This document shows, one piece after another, positions 50,201 to 58,905 of a stretch of DNA of 64,000 nucleotides. The notes below the pieces were generated by a model that ran no database searches, had not been told where the DNA came from, and saw nothing but the letters and a program-made list of their open reading frames with translations. The position numbers and the translations under genes were made by a program. This DNA comes from Chelonoidis abingdonii (Eukaryota; Chordata; Testudines; Testudinidae). Positions within the stretch are counted from its first letter, which is position 1; each line of letters begins with the position of its first letter. Location: assembly GCF_003597395.2 (NCBI RefSeq), contig NC_133771.1:131794456-131858455 (forward strand), written 5' to 3'.

Positions 50201-53200
50201 GATGGCATGGACTGGAGCAGAGCAACAGGAACAAGGCAGAAGCTGGGCTGGAGCAAGGCTTGGGAACAAGGCTTGCTCAGGAACGATCGCAGCTGTGATG
50301 TAAGCGTTGAGCAGCTACTAGCTTAGTGCTGCTGCTGGGCTTCAGAGCAGGTCTTGTGATGCTTCTCAGTCAATCTGGTGATTTGTTTGATCAGGGTGTT
50401 CAGTTGTGGGACAGCTAGCTGGTCTCAGGATCAACTGCAAACCCTGATTCCTGACATCCAGAAGAGAGGGTGGGCTTGTGTTCCCCTACCTCTGCCCCAG
50501 ATCAAGAGAAGAAGGGCAGGCGCTTCCAGATTGAAAGATGTCAGGAATTACACACTCCAGATGGGGGCCGAGGCCCTGGCATAGAGCCTACTAGATTTTA
50601 GGTTTTTCCTGTCTTATAATCTGGATTCTGAATTACCTTGAAAGGGGCATTTCTCAAGAATGACCTGGCCAGAGGGCCAACTCACAAGGCAAATGGGACG
50701 ACTAGCAGGCCTGGATGGCTGGTCTGCAGAACTGTAGCAGAGAAAATGCCTTCAATGTCACGCCTAGCTGTAAGGGGATGCTCTGACTGGTAAGTCACTT
50801 TGCCACAGGTATCAAATAGATCATTAAAGAAGCACTGTTTTCTAGCAAAGCTTTTAGGTTCAAATACTTAATATAAGTGCTATACTAGTTCAAATCTACT
50901 CTTCTTATCAGAGAGTATATAGCATTACAGAGAAATACTCATTTATTCAAGCTATTTAATAACAGCAAACAAATTTAGTACCATATTACAACTCACAACT
51001 GAATAAATAACGCAAACCATACATATCAAAATATGGTTCATGTTCTAACACAAAAAATCCTACACTGTATAATAGCAGAAGTTGCTCAATTACAACCACC
51101 ACCAATCTGAACGTTAAACTATGAAATCTCTTTTATACAGGGTTATTTACTGCCTTCATCATTATAGTATATGAGCCTCTTCCAGTAGTGCATTGAGTGA
51201 CATGACTAACATTTGCTACATGTGGTTTATTCTTTCTCTTGTTCTCTTGCCATGGCAAGAATTGTGTGTATAGTGGAGTGCTTTGCTGTGGTAGGGGTTT
51301 ATTTTTGTGTGTGTCCGTGTTATGTTCTGTATTTATATTGGAAAAGGCAAGATCACAGAAGCGCCCCTTACACTTGGAGTGGGAAGATGGTGAAGTTTGT
51401 GACAGGGCTTACTTACTGTAGGAGTTCATTCCACACCCTTGGACTAGCCCCCAAGAAAGTTCTGTCTCCTGCACAGATGAGCTTTACCATTATGGTGGAA
51501 AGTTTTGTTGGGCCAGAGATGTGGAGCTGTGTCAGAGCTGTGGGTGATCTTTTAGATATCCTGGGCCCAGGCCATTGAGTGCCTTGAAAGTAAGGTAGGG
51601 ATTAGACCTTGAACTTGATTTGATATTTTATGGTAAGCCAGTGTAGAGACTAAAGGACAGGTGTGATCTGCTTGTGATAGCCTATGTTGCTGAGAAGACA
51701 TGGTGCAACATTCCTTGCTTTTAAAGTTTCCTAAGCGCTGATGACTTCATGCCCGGGTATATTGCACTGTTGTCCAATAGAGCGGTAACTAAAACATGTA
51801 TAACCAAGGCTAGATTGGCGTTCGCCAGGATGGTATGGCATCTCCTAGCCAACTAGAGATGGTAAAAAACCATGACCTTCTTGCTAATGTTAAATTATGT
51901 GAGAATTTAACATTAGCAAGAAATCCAAGAGTCAGTACATAATGAGATTATTTTCGATAGACTACACAACTAACTACTTATAGAAAACATGGCCTTCATC
52001 TGGCTCCATTCAACACAGATGTTTCATTCATAACAAGTATAAGCAAATGCCATACCAAAAGCACCTTAACAATTTTGTTTTTTTGTTTCGTTTTCCAGGG
52101 CTGTTGTACTTGACAATTCCTCTATGCACAACTTTCCCTGCTCTAATTGCTTTTGGCTCGCTGTTGGGATTTTTTGATGCAGGAAACTATGTTCTTTTAC
52201 CTGTTCTAACTCTAGACTTGATGGGAGCAGAGAAAATGCCTGTGGCCTGGGGATTTATGATGGCTGTCCACACAATTAGTTGTTTTGGTCCACCATTTGC
52301 AGGTGAGTTATCTAATACAGAGAAGTTGTATTTGAATGTTTTCCTAAATAATGATGCTTTGCATATGCTGGTATTTAAATGTTTTATCCATATGAAGAAC
52401 AATATTTAGCCCTTTATCTATTAATAGCATTGCTAGCAATATTAAAGTCTCCTTTTAGTGATTTCCACTGTCTATAGTTCTTGAGACAGCCCCCTCTCCA
52501 TAGACCTAGGGATGAAATTAGAGAAATGAATGGTAGGGAGAGAAATGTTAAACCTCCCTTCCTTCAAGCTGATGCTGCCAGACATACTTTTCCTCTCTCA
52601 AGATGAATGATTTTTCTGTTCTTTTTTCTGTTGTGACTGTGACAGATACAGAAACACACAGCTATCTTTAGATCATTATATTGAATTTTATGAATATTAT
52701 CTGTATATATGAGCCAGCTCTTGAAAGCCTGAAAATTTCAAAGACCATGATATCGGTATGAGTGAGATGAGAGGGGCTCATGGAATACTCAGAGATCTTT
52801 GTATCAATAAGCTTTATGTATTTGTTTATTCCTAACTGACTTGGGAAGTTCCCTGTGGAATCTGGAATCACTATGGAGTGATTAATGCAAAATCCCAAAG
52901 CCAGTTACATAAATGTCCATCTTTATGGCTTGGGACACTGGAGATAGAGACAGTGACTGGTTTTACCAGTTTTCAAGAGGCTGAGAGACAAGAGTATGAC
53001 TATATGTACAGCACTGCAGTGGCACAGCTGTAGCAATACAGCTATGCCACTGCAGCATGTCTGGTGAAGATGCTCTATGCTGACAGGAGAGAGCTTTCCA
53101 GCCAGCATAAAAAACTCACCTTCACAAGCAGTGTAAGCAATGTCGGCAGGAGAAGCTCTCCCACCAGCATAGTCCTGTGCATACGAACGCTTATGTTGGT

Positions 53201-55585
53201 GTAACTTATGTCACTCGGTGGGGAGAATATTCATACCCCTTAGCGATATAAATTTTGCCGACATAGCCTGTAGTGTAGACATAGCCTAAGGCTTTAGGGT
53301 TTAAAGACTGAGCTTAAACAGACTCAGGGCCTTCTTTTCGTTCAACAAACAGACCTGACTTTTGGTCCAAGTGGAGACCCAACCCTGCTGGGAGGCTGGA
53401 AGACTTTAACCTATCAGATTCCACCATGTGGAAAATTGGTGACTTCTGATAGCTTTAGTGTGCGTTTAGATTAAAACTTTATTATTATTTTATATGTTTT
53501 CTCTGTATGCTTTTGTCTTTAAATAAATGAACTATGCTTTGAAAGAGCAGCTTGGTTCCTGATAAATCACTGTTGTCCGTGGAGAGAAAGTAAAAAGCCT
53601 GGGCTTGACATTAGTTAGACCTGCTTGGGACAATCACAGTGGATTGTAATAGGTTTCAGAGTTGTAACTGCATTAGTCTCTATCAGCGAAAACAATGAGG
53701 AGTACTTGTGGCACCTTAGAGACTAACAAATTTATTTGGGCATAAGCTTTCATGGGCTAAGACCCACTTCATCAGATGCGTGGAGTGGAAAATACAGTAG
53801 GAAAATATATATACATAGTACATGGAAAGATGGGAGTTGCCTTACCAATTCTAATGAGACAATTCAATTAAAGTGGCTATCAGCAGCAGGAGAAAAAAAT
53901 CACTTTTTTAGTGGTAATCAGGATGGCACATTTCAAACAGTTGACAAGAAGGTGTGAGTAACAGTAGGGGGGAAATTAGCATGGGGAAATTAGTTTTTAG
54001 TTCTTGTAATGACCAATCCACTGCAGTCTTTATTCAGGCCTAATTTGATGGTATCCAGCTTGCAAATTAATTCCAGTTCTGCGGTTTCTTGTTGGATTCT
54101 GTTTTTGAAGCTTTTTTGTTGAAGAATTGCCACTTTTAAATCTGTTATTGAGTGTCCAGGGAGGTTGAAGTGTTCTCCGACTTGTTTTTTAATGTTATAA
54201 TTCTTGATGTCTGATTTGTGTCCATTTATTCTTTTGTGTAGAGACTGTCCAGTTTGGCCAATGTACATGGCAGAGGGGCATTGCTGGAACATGATAGCAT
54301 ATATCACATTGGTAGATGTGCAGTTGAACCAGCCCCTGATGGTGTGGCTGATGTGGTTAAGTCCTGTGATGGTGTCCCTTGAATAGATATGTGGACAGAG
54401 TTGGCAATGGGGTTTGTTGCAGGGATAGGTTCCTGGGTTAGTGTTTTTGTTGTGTGGTGTTTAGTTGCTGGTGAGTATTTCCTTCAAGTTGGGTGGCTGT
54501 CTGTAAGCGAGGACTGGCCTGTTTCCCAAGGTCTGTGAGAGTGAGGGATCATCCTTCAGAACAGGTTGTAGATCCTTGATGATGCACTGGAGAGGTTTTA
54601 GCTGAGGACTGAACTGCAGCCTAAACCCCTGGTCAGGAGGGCATGTAGGAGACCAAAGTTCAGATTCCTTCCCCGCATCAGGAAGAGTAGGGAATTGAAT
54701 CTGGATCTCCAGCATCCTAGGTGAGTGCTTTAAGCAGTTCATTAAAGCTTACAAAGGAGGCAGCACCTCATCCACTGGATATTTTGAGAGTCTTTTCCAT
54801 TGTCAAAATGCCTGAAAGGCAAAATGAATTTTTCATGACTAAACAAAATGTTTCATCTGTCATCGCCAAAATGTTTTGGCTTTTTTGGTTCAGTCAAACT
54901 ATTCAGCAAACTCAACATGAGTTCACAAATAGTGTGTTGATCTGAAACTGCATTTTTCAGTGAATACACTATCCATCCAAAAGAAATTAACCTAGTTCTA
55001 CTCCTCACATGCACCATAGAGACAAATCTTGATGTAATGGGCTTTCAGCCCACCAGAAACTGAATCACCTGACTACTGGACCCACCATGGAACCTTTCTA
55101 AGAGATGTGGGATGTTTCTCCATAAAGATTGGTGATTCCATATGTACTACATAAACTGAAAATGCTCTCTCTCACTTGAGTACATATTGTGTCTAAAGAT
55201 ATTGGATTAAATAAAATAAAAGGTTTCAAAAAGAGTTTAATTTATTTAGCTTATAGGCTTTTCTATCTCTTCTAAGGCACTCATCATTGTATTATAGGAT
55301 AATAAAGAACATGTGGAGATAAAGATGTGCTTTGATGCGGGGAGAATATGATTACATGCAATTGGAATATTATTTGTTTCAGGCTGGATATATGACTTCT
55401 TAGGAAGTTACAACATTGGATTTGTAGTGCCTGGACTTTGTTCTGTTGGAGCAGCAGGTATTCTTGCTTTCATTCCACGGCTTAAAAATACAGCAGTACA
55501 ACAGAAGAAGAACATTATTCATGCTTCTGTTTGTGAGGTAACAAACAGTATAATACCATGGGAGTCACCACCTCATTCATTACAG
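32015..55585 (+). CDS. SLC16-family (monocarboxylate-transporter-like) protein, 3' end not defined
   Basis: A twelve-helix major-facilitator transporter of the SLC16 family, expected in a cell or organelle membrane; substrate unknown. Coding exons are 32015-32261, 34683-34898, 38155-38364, 42352-42503, 44082-44244, 52099-52302 and 55383-55585. They total 1395 nt, or 465 codons, with all splice phases compatible. Residues 39-44 read DGGWGW, the SLC16 signature at TM1. After TM4 comes [17 protein letters not shown], matching the second family motif. TM12 ends in exon 7 with the motif IPRLK. The TM6-TM7 loop is short, about 30 residues. By my alignment to MCT1 from memory, the transport residues Lys38, Asp302 and Arg306 are Asn62, Ser300 and Ser304 here. 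I cannot name the paralogue. The start Met is the first in frame, 16 nt after an acceptor. Confidence 0.9.
32262..34682 (+). other. SLC16-like intron 1
   Basis: AT-rich with no recognised exon. A relative of the palindromic hairpin family lies at about 33536-33605 (GGGCTTGATCCTG against CAGGATCAAA). Confidence 0.6.
34683..34898 (+). other. SLC16-like exon 2 (TM2-TM4)
   Basis: Acceptor TTTTTCTTTTTCAG, donor GTAACT at 34899. 216 nt, phase 1 to 1. Encodes the segments around [18 protein letters not shown] and [15 protein letters not shown]. Confidence 0.9.
35411..36334 (+). mobile_element. Solo LTR (924 bp) with near-perfect 5-bp duplication
   Basis: Begins TGTGATAAATGAAG and ends AATTAACCTTGACA, with flanks GTATG (35406-35410) and ATATG (36335-36339). 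An AATAAA lies at about 35994, and GGTGGTGGCAGCATC near the end echoes the LTR at 2199. No internal genes. It lies in SLC16 intron 2. Confidence 0.7.
36795..37058. mobile_element. 264-bp hAT MITE, 8-bp duplication CTCTAGGC
   Basis: The ends are CGGTGGTCCCCAAC and GTTGGGGACCACTG, flanked by CTCTAGGC on both sides (36787-36794 and 37059-37066). The perfect duplication suggests it is among the younger insertions here. Non-coding. Confidence 0.9.
37108..37426. mobile_element. 319-bp hAT-type MITE
   Basis: The ends are CAGTAGTTCTCAACC and GTTGAGAACCACTG. No clear 8-bp duplication remains, so it is probably older. Sub-ends CTACTGTACCCC and ATGTACCCCCAG are also complementary-looking. The open frame inside has no domain. 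Confidence 0.7.
37675..37845 (-). mobile_element. tRNA-derived SINE, copy 2
   Basis: The same structure as at 26062: minus-strand tRNA-like head with GGGTTGTGAATTCAACCC and a CR1-like tail with GACCTTCTGAGGTCCCTTCC. Confidence 0.8.
38155..38364 (+). other. SLC16-like exon 3 (TM4-TM6)
   Basis: Acceptor TTTGTTTTTGATAG, donor GTATGT at 38365. 210 nt, phase 1 to 1. A competing AG at 38125 would bring in a stop codon. Encodes [17 protein letters not shown] and ends at RPLEKR. Confidence 0.9.
38870..39045 (-). mobile_element. tRNA-derived SINE, copy 3
   Basis: Head ATAGCTCAGTGGTTTGAGCA and B-box region GGGTTGTGAGTTCAATCC on the minus strand; tail with GACCTCCAGAGGTCCCTTCC. The best-preserved copy. 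Confidence 0.85.
39344..40626 (-). mobile_element. CR1 LINE, reverse-transcriptase half, inactive
   Basis: Minus strand. 40319-40627 encodes [13 protein letters not shown], the RT block with the first catalytic Asp. 39755-40300 encodes [18 protein letters not shown] and FADNTKLGG; active CR1 elements read FADDTKLGG there, so the second Asp of the active site is Asn. A TAG between the two parts breaks the frame. The tail with CATAGAATATCAGGGTTGG is the CR1 3' end. 5'-truncated in SLC16 intron 3. Confidence 0.9.
40890..42062 (+). mobile_element. CR1 LINE 3' part, split by a hAT MITE
   Basis: Sense-strand CR1 text: CAGCTGGAGTACTGTGTCC, ACAGTGGAACAAATTACCC and, after the interruption, GGACTAGATGATGTCTCAAG. 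The 456-bp element at 41517-41972 splits it. No open frame survives. Confidence 0.8.
41517..41972. mobile_element. 456-bp hAT MITE nested in CR1
   Basis: The ends are CAGTGGTTCTCAACCTGC and AGTTGAGAACCACTG, with flanks GTGTAGAT (41509-41516) and GTCTAGAT (41973-41980). The interior is GC-rich with repeated CTGCCCTG and GGGTCTGGGGC words. The CAGTGGTTCTCAA end is shared with 37108 and 42754, the Charlie-like hAT pattern. Confidence 0.9.
42352..42503 (+). other. SLC16-like exon 4 (loop and TM7)
   Basis: Acceptor TTTTTTCTTAAAG, donor GTAAGA at 42504. 152 nt, phase 1 to 0. Encodes the short cytoplasmic loop and [18 protein letters not shown]. Confidence 0.85.
42754..43062. mobile_element. 309-bp foldback hAT element, perfect 8-bp duplication
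   Basis: The ends are CAGTGGTTCTCAAA and TTTGAGAACCACTG, flanked by ACTTAAGG on both sides (42746-42753 and 43063-43070). The arms are complementary almost to the centre, about 140 bp each. For example, TTGTTCAGGGAAAGCCCCTG pairs with CAGGAGCTTTCCCTGAACAA, and GCAGGTTCGGCCGATTG with CAATTGGCCGAACCTGTGG. This is why similar peptides appear on both strands. Located 250 bp after SLC16 exon 4. Confidence 0.9.
43198..43218. repeat. (ATT)n microsatellite
   Basis: About six ATT units, then TTGTTG. Confidence 0.85.
44082..44244 (+). other. SLC16-like exon 5 (TM8, start of TM9)
   Basis: Acceptor CTCTATTTACAG, donor GTAAGT at 44245. 163 nt, phase 0 to 1. Encodes [19 protein letters not shown]. The Asp and Arg that proton-coupled members carry in TM8 are replaced by Ser. 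Confidence 0.85.
44523..44690 (-). mobile_element. tRNA-derived SINE, copy 4
   Basis: The same head and tail as the other copies, with GATAGCTCAGTGGTTTGAGC on the minus strand and a tail with GACCTCCTGAGGTCCCTTCC. In SLC16 intron 5. Confidence 0.8.
44838..44967. repeat. Palindromic foldback repeat
   Basis: GACTCTGATTCTGCTGCGCT against AGTAGCGGAATCCTGGTCT, with GAGTAGTTAACT and TACTACTTAAC inside and a CACTGAAATCAGTG core. Member of the dispersed hairpin family. Confidence 0.6.
44970..46263 (+). other. SLC16-like intron 5, unannotated part
   Basis: No exon recognised. A short (CA)n run lies at about 45474-45487. Confidence 0.5.
46269..47443 (+). mobile_element. Solo LTR (1175 bp)
   Basis: Begins TGTGATGTTGCACTCC and ends CCAAATCCGTCACA, with flanks ATTGT (46264-46268) and GTTGT (47444-47448). 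A TATA-like CATAAAAGGGGG lies at about 46740 and AATAAAATC at about 47038, in the order expected of U3 and R, so it reads on the + strand. No internal genes. In SLC16 intron 5. Confidence 0.8.
48077..48323. mobile_element. 247-bp Harbinger-like MITE with internal hairpin
   Basis: The ends are GGCTAGGTCTACATT and AGTGTAGACATACC, similar to the Harbinger ends at 7677 and 27886. TAA precedes it; the right flank TTTAG is not a clean match. Inside, 48100-48127 (GGTCGACCTAAGATACGC...) and 48140-48168 (...CATATCTTAGGTCG) form a strong stem. Confidence 0.7.
48391..48530. repeat. 140-bp inverted repeat
   Basis: AGACAAGGTGGGTGAGGTAG on the left pairs with TTTCACCCATCTTGTCT on the right, and TCTGTTAGTGAAAGAGACAA with TTGTCTTTCTCACTAACAGA, leaving a small loop around 48450-48468. 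It is probably a foldback derivative of a longer repeat, possibly Penelope-type terminal sequence. The family is unknown to me. Confidence 0.7.
48531..49449 (+). other. SLC16-like intron 5, unannotated part
   Basis: AT-rich, nothing recognised. Confidence 0.4.
49450..50590. repeat. Possible unresolved LTR-like or other repeat
   Basis: GC-richer than its surroundings, with word repetition such as CAGAGCTGGAGTCAGGAATC beside GGAGCTGGAGTCAGAGACC. It looks like reptile LTR sequence I have seen, but no TG...CA boundary or duplication could be fixed. The open frames have no domain. Confidence 0.3.
51410..51860. mobile_element. Old L2-like LINE remnant, second copy
   Basis: GGAGTTCATTCCACACCCTTGG, TTTAGATATCCTGGGCCCAG and GACCTTGAACTTGATTTGAT (within 51420-51625) are typical L2-type 3' text as I remember it. 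It aligns with 8221-8280. No protein frame. Confidence 0.45.
52099..52302 (+). other. SLC16-like exon 6 (TM9-TM11)
   Basis: Acceptor CGTTTTCCAG, donor GTGAGT at 52303. 204 nt, phase 1 to 1. Encodes [18 protein letters not shown] and [14 protein letters not shown]; the G-P-P-x-A-G turn is typical of SLC16 TM11. Confidence 0.9.
52996..53286. mobile_element. Harbinger-like MITE
   Basis: The right end TGTAGTGTAGACATAGCC is followed by TAA (53287-53289). The left end is decayed (ACTATATGTACAGCACTGC). The interior has paired blocks: GCAGTGGCACAGCTGTAG against ACAGCTATGCCACTGCAGC, and GCAGGAGAAGCTCTCCCACC. Right boundary firm, left approximate. Confidence 0.65.
53650..54745 (-). mobile_element. Penelope-like retroelement with GIY-YIG endonuclease
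   Basis: Minus strand. 54461-54742 encodes the C-terminal end of a Penelope-type reverse transcriptase region ([16 protein letters not shown]). After a break, 53990-54307 encodes a GIY-YIG nuclease domain: VIYAI-like IYAIMFQQC, then [17 protein letters not shown], then EHFNLPGHS. Penelope-like elements are the eukaryotic retroelements that pair an RT with this nuclease. The 3' part (53650-53785) with CACCTTAGAGACTAACAAAT recurs as a fragment at 6236. The two frames do not connect and the RT core is absent, so it is dead. It lies in SLC16 intron 6. Confidence 0.85.
55383..55585 (+). other. SLC16-like exon 7 (TM12 and tail)
   Basis: Acceptor TATTTGTTTCAG, donor GTAAAC at 55586, phase 1 to 0. 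Encodes [18 protein letters not shown]12 and a polar tail. If the donor is not used, the frame reads on for 21 codons to a stop at 55649-55651, a possible alternative end. Confidence 0.85.
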
Positions 55586-55711
55586 GTAAACAAAGGATTG
55601 AATGCAGCTATGCTAAAATGGTCTTTCTATGCTAAAATGTCTTTATTCTAAGCATACAGGAACTGGTTTTCTAAATTTTACATGATGCTAAAGCAGCTAC
55701 ATATTACTAGT

Positions 55712-56588
55712 GAGGGAATTCTGCACCAACAAATTAAAAATTGTGCGCCAAAAATTTATACAATATTTTAAAATTCTGCAAAATTCTGCATATTTTGTCA
55801 AAATAACACTATTATTATCACACCAGTTTCAATTATTTTGGTAATTTTTTTCAAAATATCTGTCAGCAACTGTGTCTGTAACAATACAGACACAAAAAAG
55901 TTCCCCTAGGAGTAGACAGTTAAAGGAACTCCTATGACAATCTAGTTCCTGTGTCTCTGCTCCCTTCCCCCGCACCAGAGCCCAGCCAGGGCTGCAGGCC
56001 AGACCGCCACCCGCCAGTGCCCAGCTATAGGGCGATTCCCCAGCCCAGACACTTGCACCCTGTGCCCCCAGAGCCCAGCCACAGGGTGCTCTCCATCCCA
56101 GATACCTGCGCCCCCTACCCCCAGAGCCCAGCTGTAGGCCCTCCCCAGCCCAGACACCTGCATTCCCTACCCCTCCTGCCCAGCTGTGGCCCCCCCCCAG
56201 CCAAGATACTCACACCGTGTCCTTCCCAGACCCCAGCTGCACCCCTCGTCCTCCTCCCCCACCCAGATACTTGCACAGACACCTACCGTCCCAGAGCCCA
56301 GGGATTCAGAGGGAGAAACAGCCTGATGCTGGGTCCCAGGTTTTTATGGAGTTTCCTGTATGCTGCCTCCTTCCCTCAGGGTGTGAAAGGAACTTCAGCT
56401 ACCCAGAGCTCTCCTGCTCCATCCCCCAGTGTCTTCTGTTTGCGAACTTAGCTCTGCTAGGTCCATTGGCTCCTACTGGTGGCCAGCAGCTCTGCAGCCC
56501 ATTTCTGTGGTGGTGGTGGGGAATTCTGTGCAGAACATCAATTTTTATGCAAATTCTGCATTGTGCAGTGGTACAGAATTCTCTTAGG
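55712..56588. mobile_element. Non-autonomous element with AT-rich ends and GC-rich minisatellite
   Basis: The left end GAGGGAATTCTGCACC and the right end GTACAGAATTCTCTTAGG are roughly complementary, and GCAAAATTCTGCATATTT on the left has a counterpart TGCAAATTCTGCATTGTG on the right. The GC-rich interior holds tandem units (next entry). The LTR at 56601 inserted 12 bp beyond its end. Confidence 0.55.
55975..56300. repeat. Minisatellite of about 55-60 bp units
   Basis: About five imperfect units containing CCAGAGCCCAGC, a variable middle, then CCCAGCCCAGACACCTGCA and CCCTACCCC. Units begin near 55975, 56070, 56122, 56180 and 56225. The repetition explains the overlapping open frames here. 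Confidence 0.7.
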
Positions 56589-56600
56589 AGTAATAGATAG

Positions 56601-57284
56601 TGTGACAAAGTTCCTCCTCTACCTTGGTGGGTCCTGCGCTTATTGGCAGATTTGCTCGCCTCACAGATTCACCCTGTGGGTTGGGAAACAGGCCAGTGAC
56701 CTTCCCCTCTGGCAGAAGCCACAGTCCAGGTCAATTTCTACTGTGTTTGATCAGGAGTTGAGAGGTTTGGGGGAAACCTGGGCCCACCCTCTACTCGGGG
56801 TTCCAGCCCAGGGCCCTGTGAACTGCAGCTGTCTAGAGTGCCTCCTGGTACAGTTGCACAACAGCTACAACTCCCTGGGCAACGTTCCCATGGCCACCTC
56901 CCAACACCTTCTTTATCCTCACCACTGGACCTTCCTTCTGATATCTGATAACGCTAGTACTTCTCAGTCCTCCAGCAGTATGCCTACTCACTCTCAGCTT
57001 TTTGCACACCTCTTGCTCCCAGTTTCTCTCACTCACTTCCTCTCCTGTGGCTACCTTTGGCCTGACTGGAGTGAGCCCTTTTATAGCATCAGAGGGGCCT
57101 TAATTAGAGTCAGGTGCTTAACAGCCTCACCTGACTCTTAGGAGGTTAATTGGAGTCAGGTGTTCTCATTAGCCTGGAGCAGCCCCTACTCTGGTCACTC
57201 AGGGAACAGAAAACTGCTTATCCAGTGGCTAGTATATCTCCTTTTTACTACTCTATTGTTCCCAACTGGCCTGGGTCTATCACA
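56601..57284 (-). mobile_element. Solo LTR (684 bp) with ATAG duplication
   Basis: Begins TGTGACAAAGTTCC and ends GGGTCTATCACA, flanked by ATAG on both sides (56597-56600 and 57285-57288). On the minus strand a TATA box GCTATAAAAGGGCTC lies at about 57090, so it reads on minus. The 220-codon open frame across it is accidental. Confidence 0.8.
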
Positions 57285-57608
57285 ATAGATATTTCTAACC
57301 TTAATTAAAAGTTTTTAGCACAATATTAATGTTCTTATATTGATATATTTCCTCCATCTTACTAATAATGTAATACTAATGCAGTAGGCCCACTTTAAAA
57401 ATTTCTGCATATTTGAAAGTTGATGGGTTCTCCTGGTAGTCCCCATTTGTATATATAGAAAATATTTCTCAAACTGATAATTTTCAAACTAGTGGAAAGA
57501 TTGTGGGCTAAATTTCCCATTGAAGTCAGTGGAATTATGCTAGCAGATTATTTGTTTCTTTAATTTCTACCCCTGTGCAGTAAATTTTAAGATTAAGGAA
57601 GATACCGC

Positions 57609-58747
57609 TGTCATGTTCTCTAGAGTGGCTCACAGCTGTGTGGGCCAATTTCAGGTCAGACTGTCAGAAAACAGGGCAGACTCCCAAACTGGTGGTATAT
57701 TCTATAATTAGATTTCACCAGGCCAGTAACAATTGTGCACTCCTGGATCATTATATCATGGAGTCTTCACATGGAGTCACAGACAGTCGCCATAGGGACT
57801 CCAACCTATCCTGCCACCCAGACAAACTGGAGTTAGTAATAATGGTCACATAAACCAAAAATCACACCACATTAAGTTTCTTCCAATCCCAAAGGATCAG
57901 TCACTCACCCCAGATCAATTGGTACTTTGGATCTCACAGCAAAAACAATGCTGACAGCTTATTCTATATTAAACTAAATATTTATTAGCTAAGAAAAAGA
58001 AATTAGAGTTTTTGAGAGGTTAAAGCAGGTAAAATACATAAACAGATGAGTCAACATTTCTCAGACACAAATGATAGCAGAGATGTAGTAATCTGCCAGT
58101 TTCCCAAAAGTCTTTTCAGGGAACCCAGATGTTTCTGGAGATCTCCACTTTGCATTTGGTATCTTCTCTGTAAGAGTCCAAACTGTCAAAGATACAGGAC
58201 CATTCCTTGAATCAGTATTTATAGCTTTCTTCTCCAGAAAGCAGTCTGAACAGTGTCTTCACCCATGTGGGTTTGAGGAGTAGGAAATGCAGACTGAGTA
58301 TGTGAATTTCCCTTGTTGAACAGAATGGCCGTTGCTTTGAAGTTAGCACTCTTCATTTATATTTCCAAGGCTCCACTTGCATTTGATGAATAATTTAATT
58401 ACACGGATATAGACAATGTAAAACCTAATGTAACAGCAAACAACAATCCTCTATTAGTTTTCATGATGTTTACACATCAAGTATATTCTCACCTTAATGC
58501 TAACACACAGTTTTGATCTAGGGTTAACTAGTTACAGGGATATACAGAAGATAAAGCCATAGCAATCAACAAGTTAGATAAGTGAAGACAATACTATTAA
58601 CATTTCCTTTGAACTAAATTAACATGCAAGTTGAATTGGCCTGATTAAACTACACTACCTTTTGACACTCCTTTGATTTTTATTAGCATATGAGTGAATT
58701 AGCCTGCATCCCTGTCCTGAGCTGGCACTAAGGTAGATAGCATCACA
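57609..58747 (-). mobile_element. Solo LTR (1139 bp)
   Basis: Begins TGTCATGTTCTC and ends ATAGCATCACA, with flanks ACCGC (57604-57608) and ACCAC (58748-58752). On the minus strand, GCTATAAATACTG at about 58220 and AATAAATATT at about 57985 give TATA and polyadenylation signals in the right order. No internal genes. Confidence 0.75.
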
Positions 58748-58905
58748 ACCACTATATATAAGGAAGATTTTATTTTACTTTTGAAAATGAAATAGGGATG
58801 GAATATTGGGAAATTGGTTATATTTACAATTCGCTGGCCAGTGAAGTGGATAATACTGCATGGGGTCAAACAACACCAGCCTTTCCAGTCAAGAAATTTC
58901 CATCC

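Noticed and set aside
56479..57141. 220-codon + strand open frame
   Set aside because: It spans the end of a MITE and a solo LTR that reads on the other strand; composition only.
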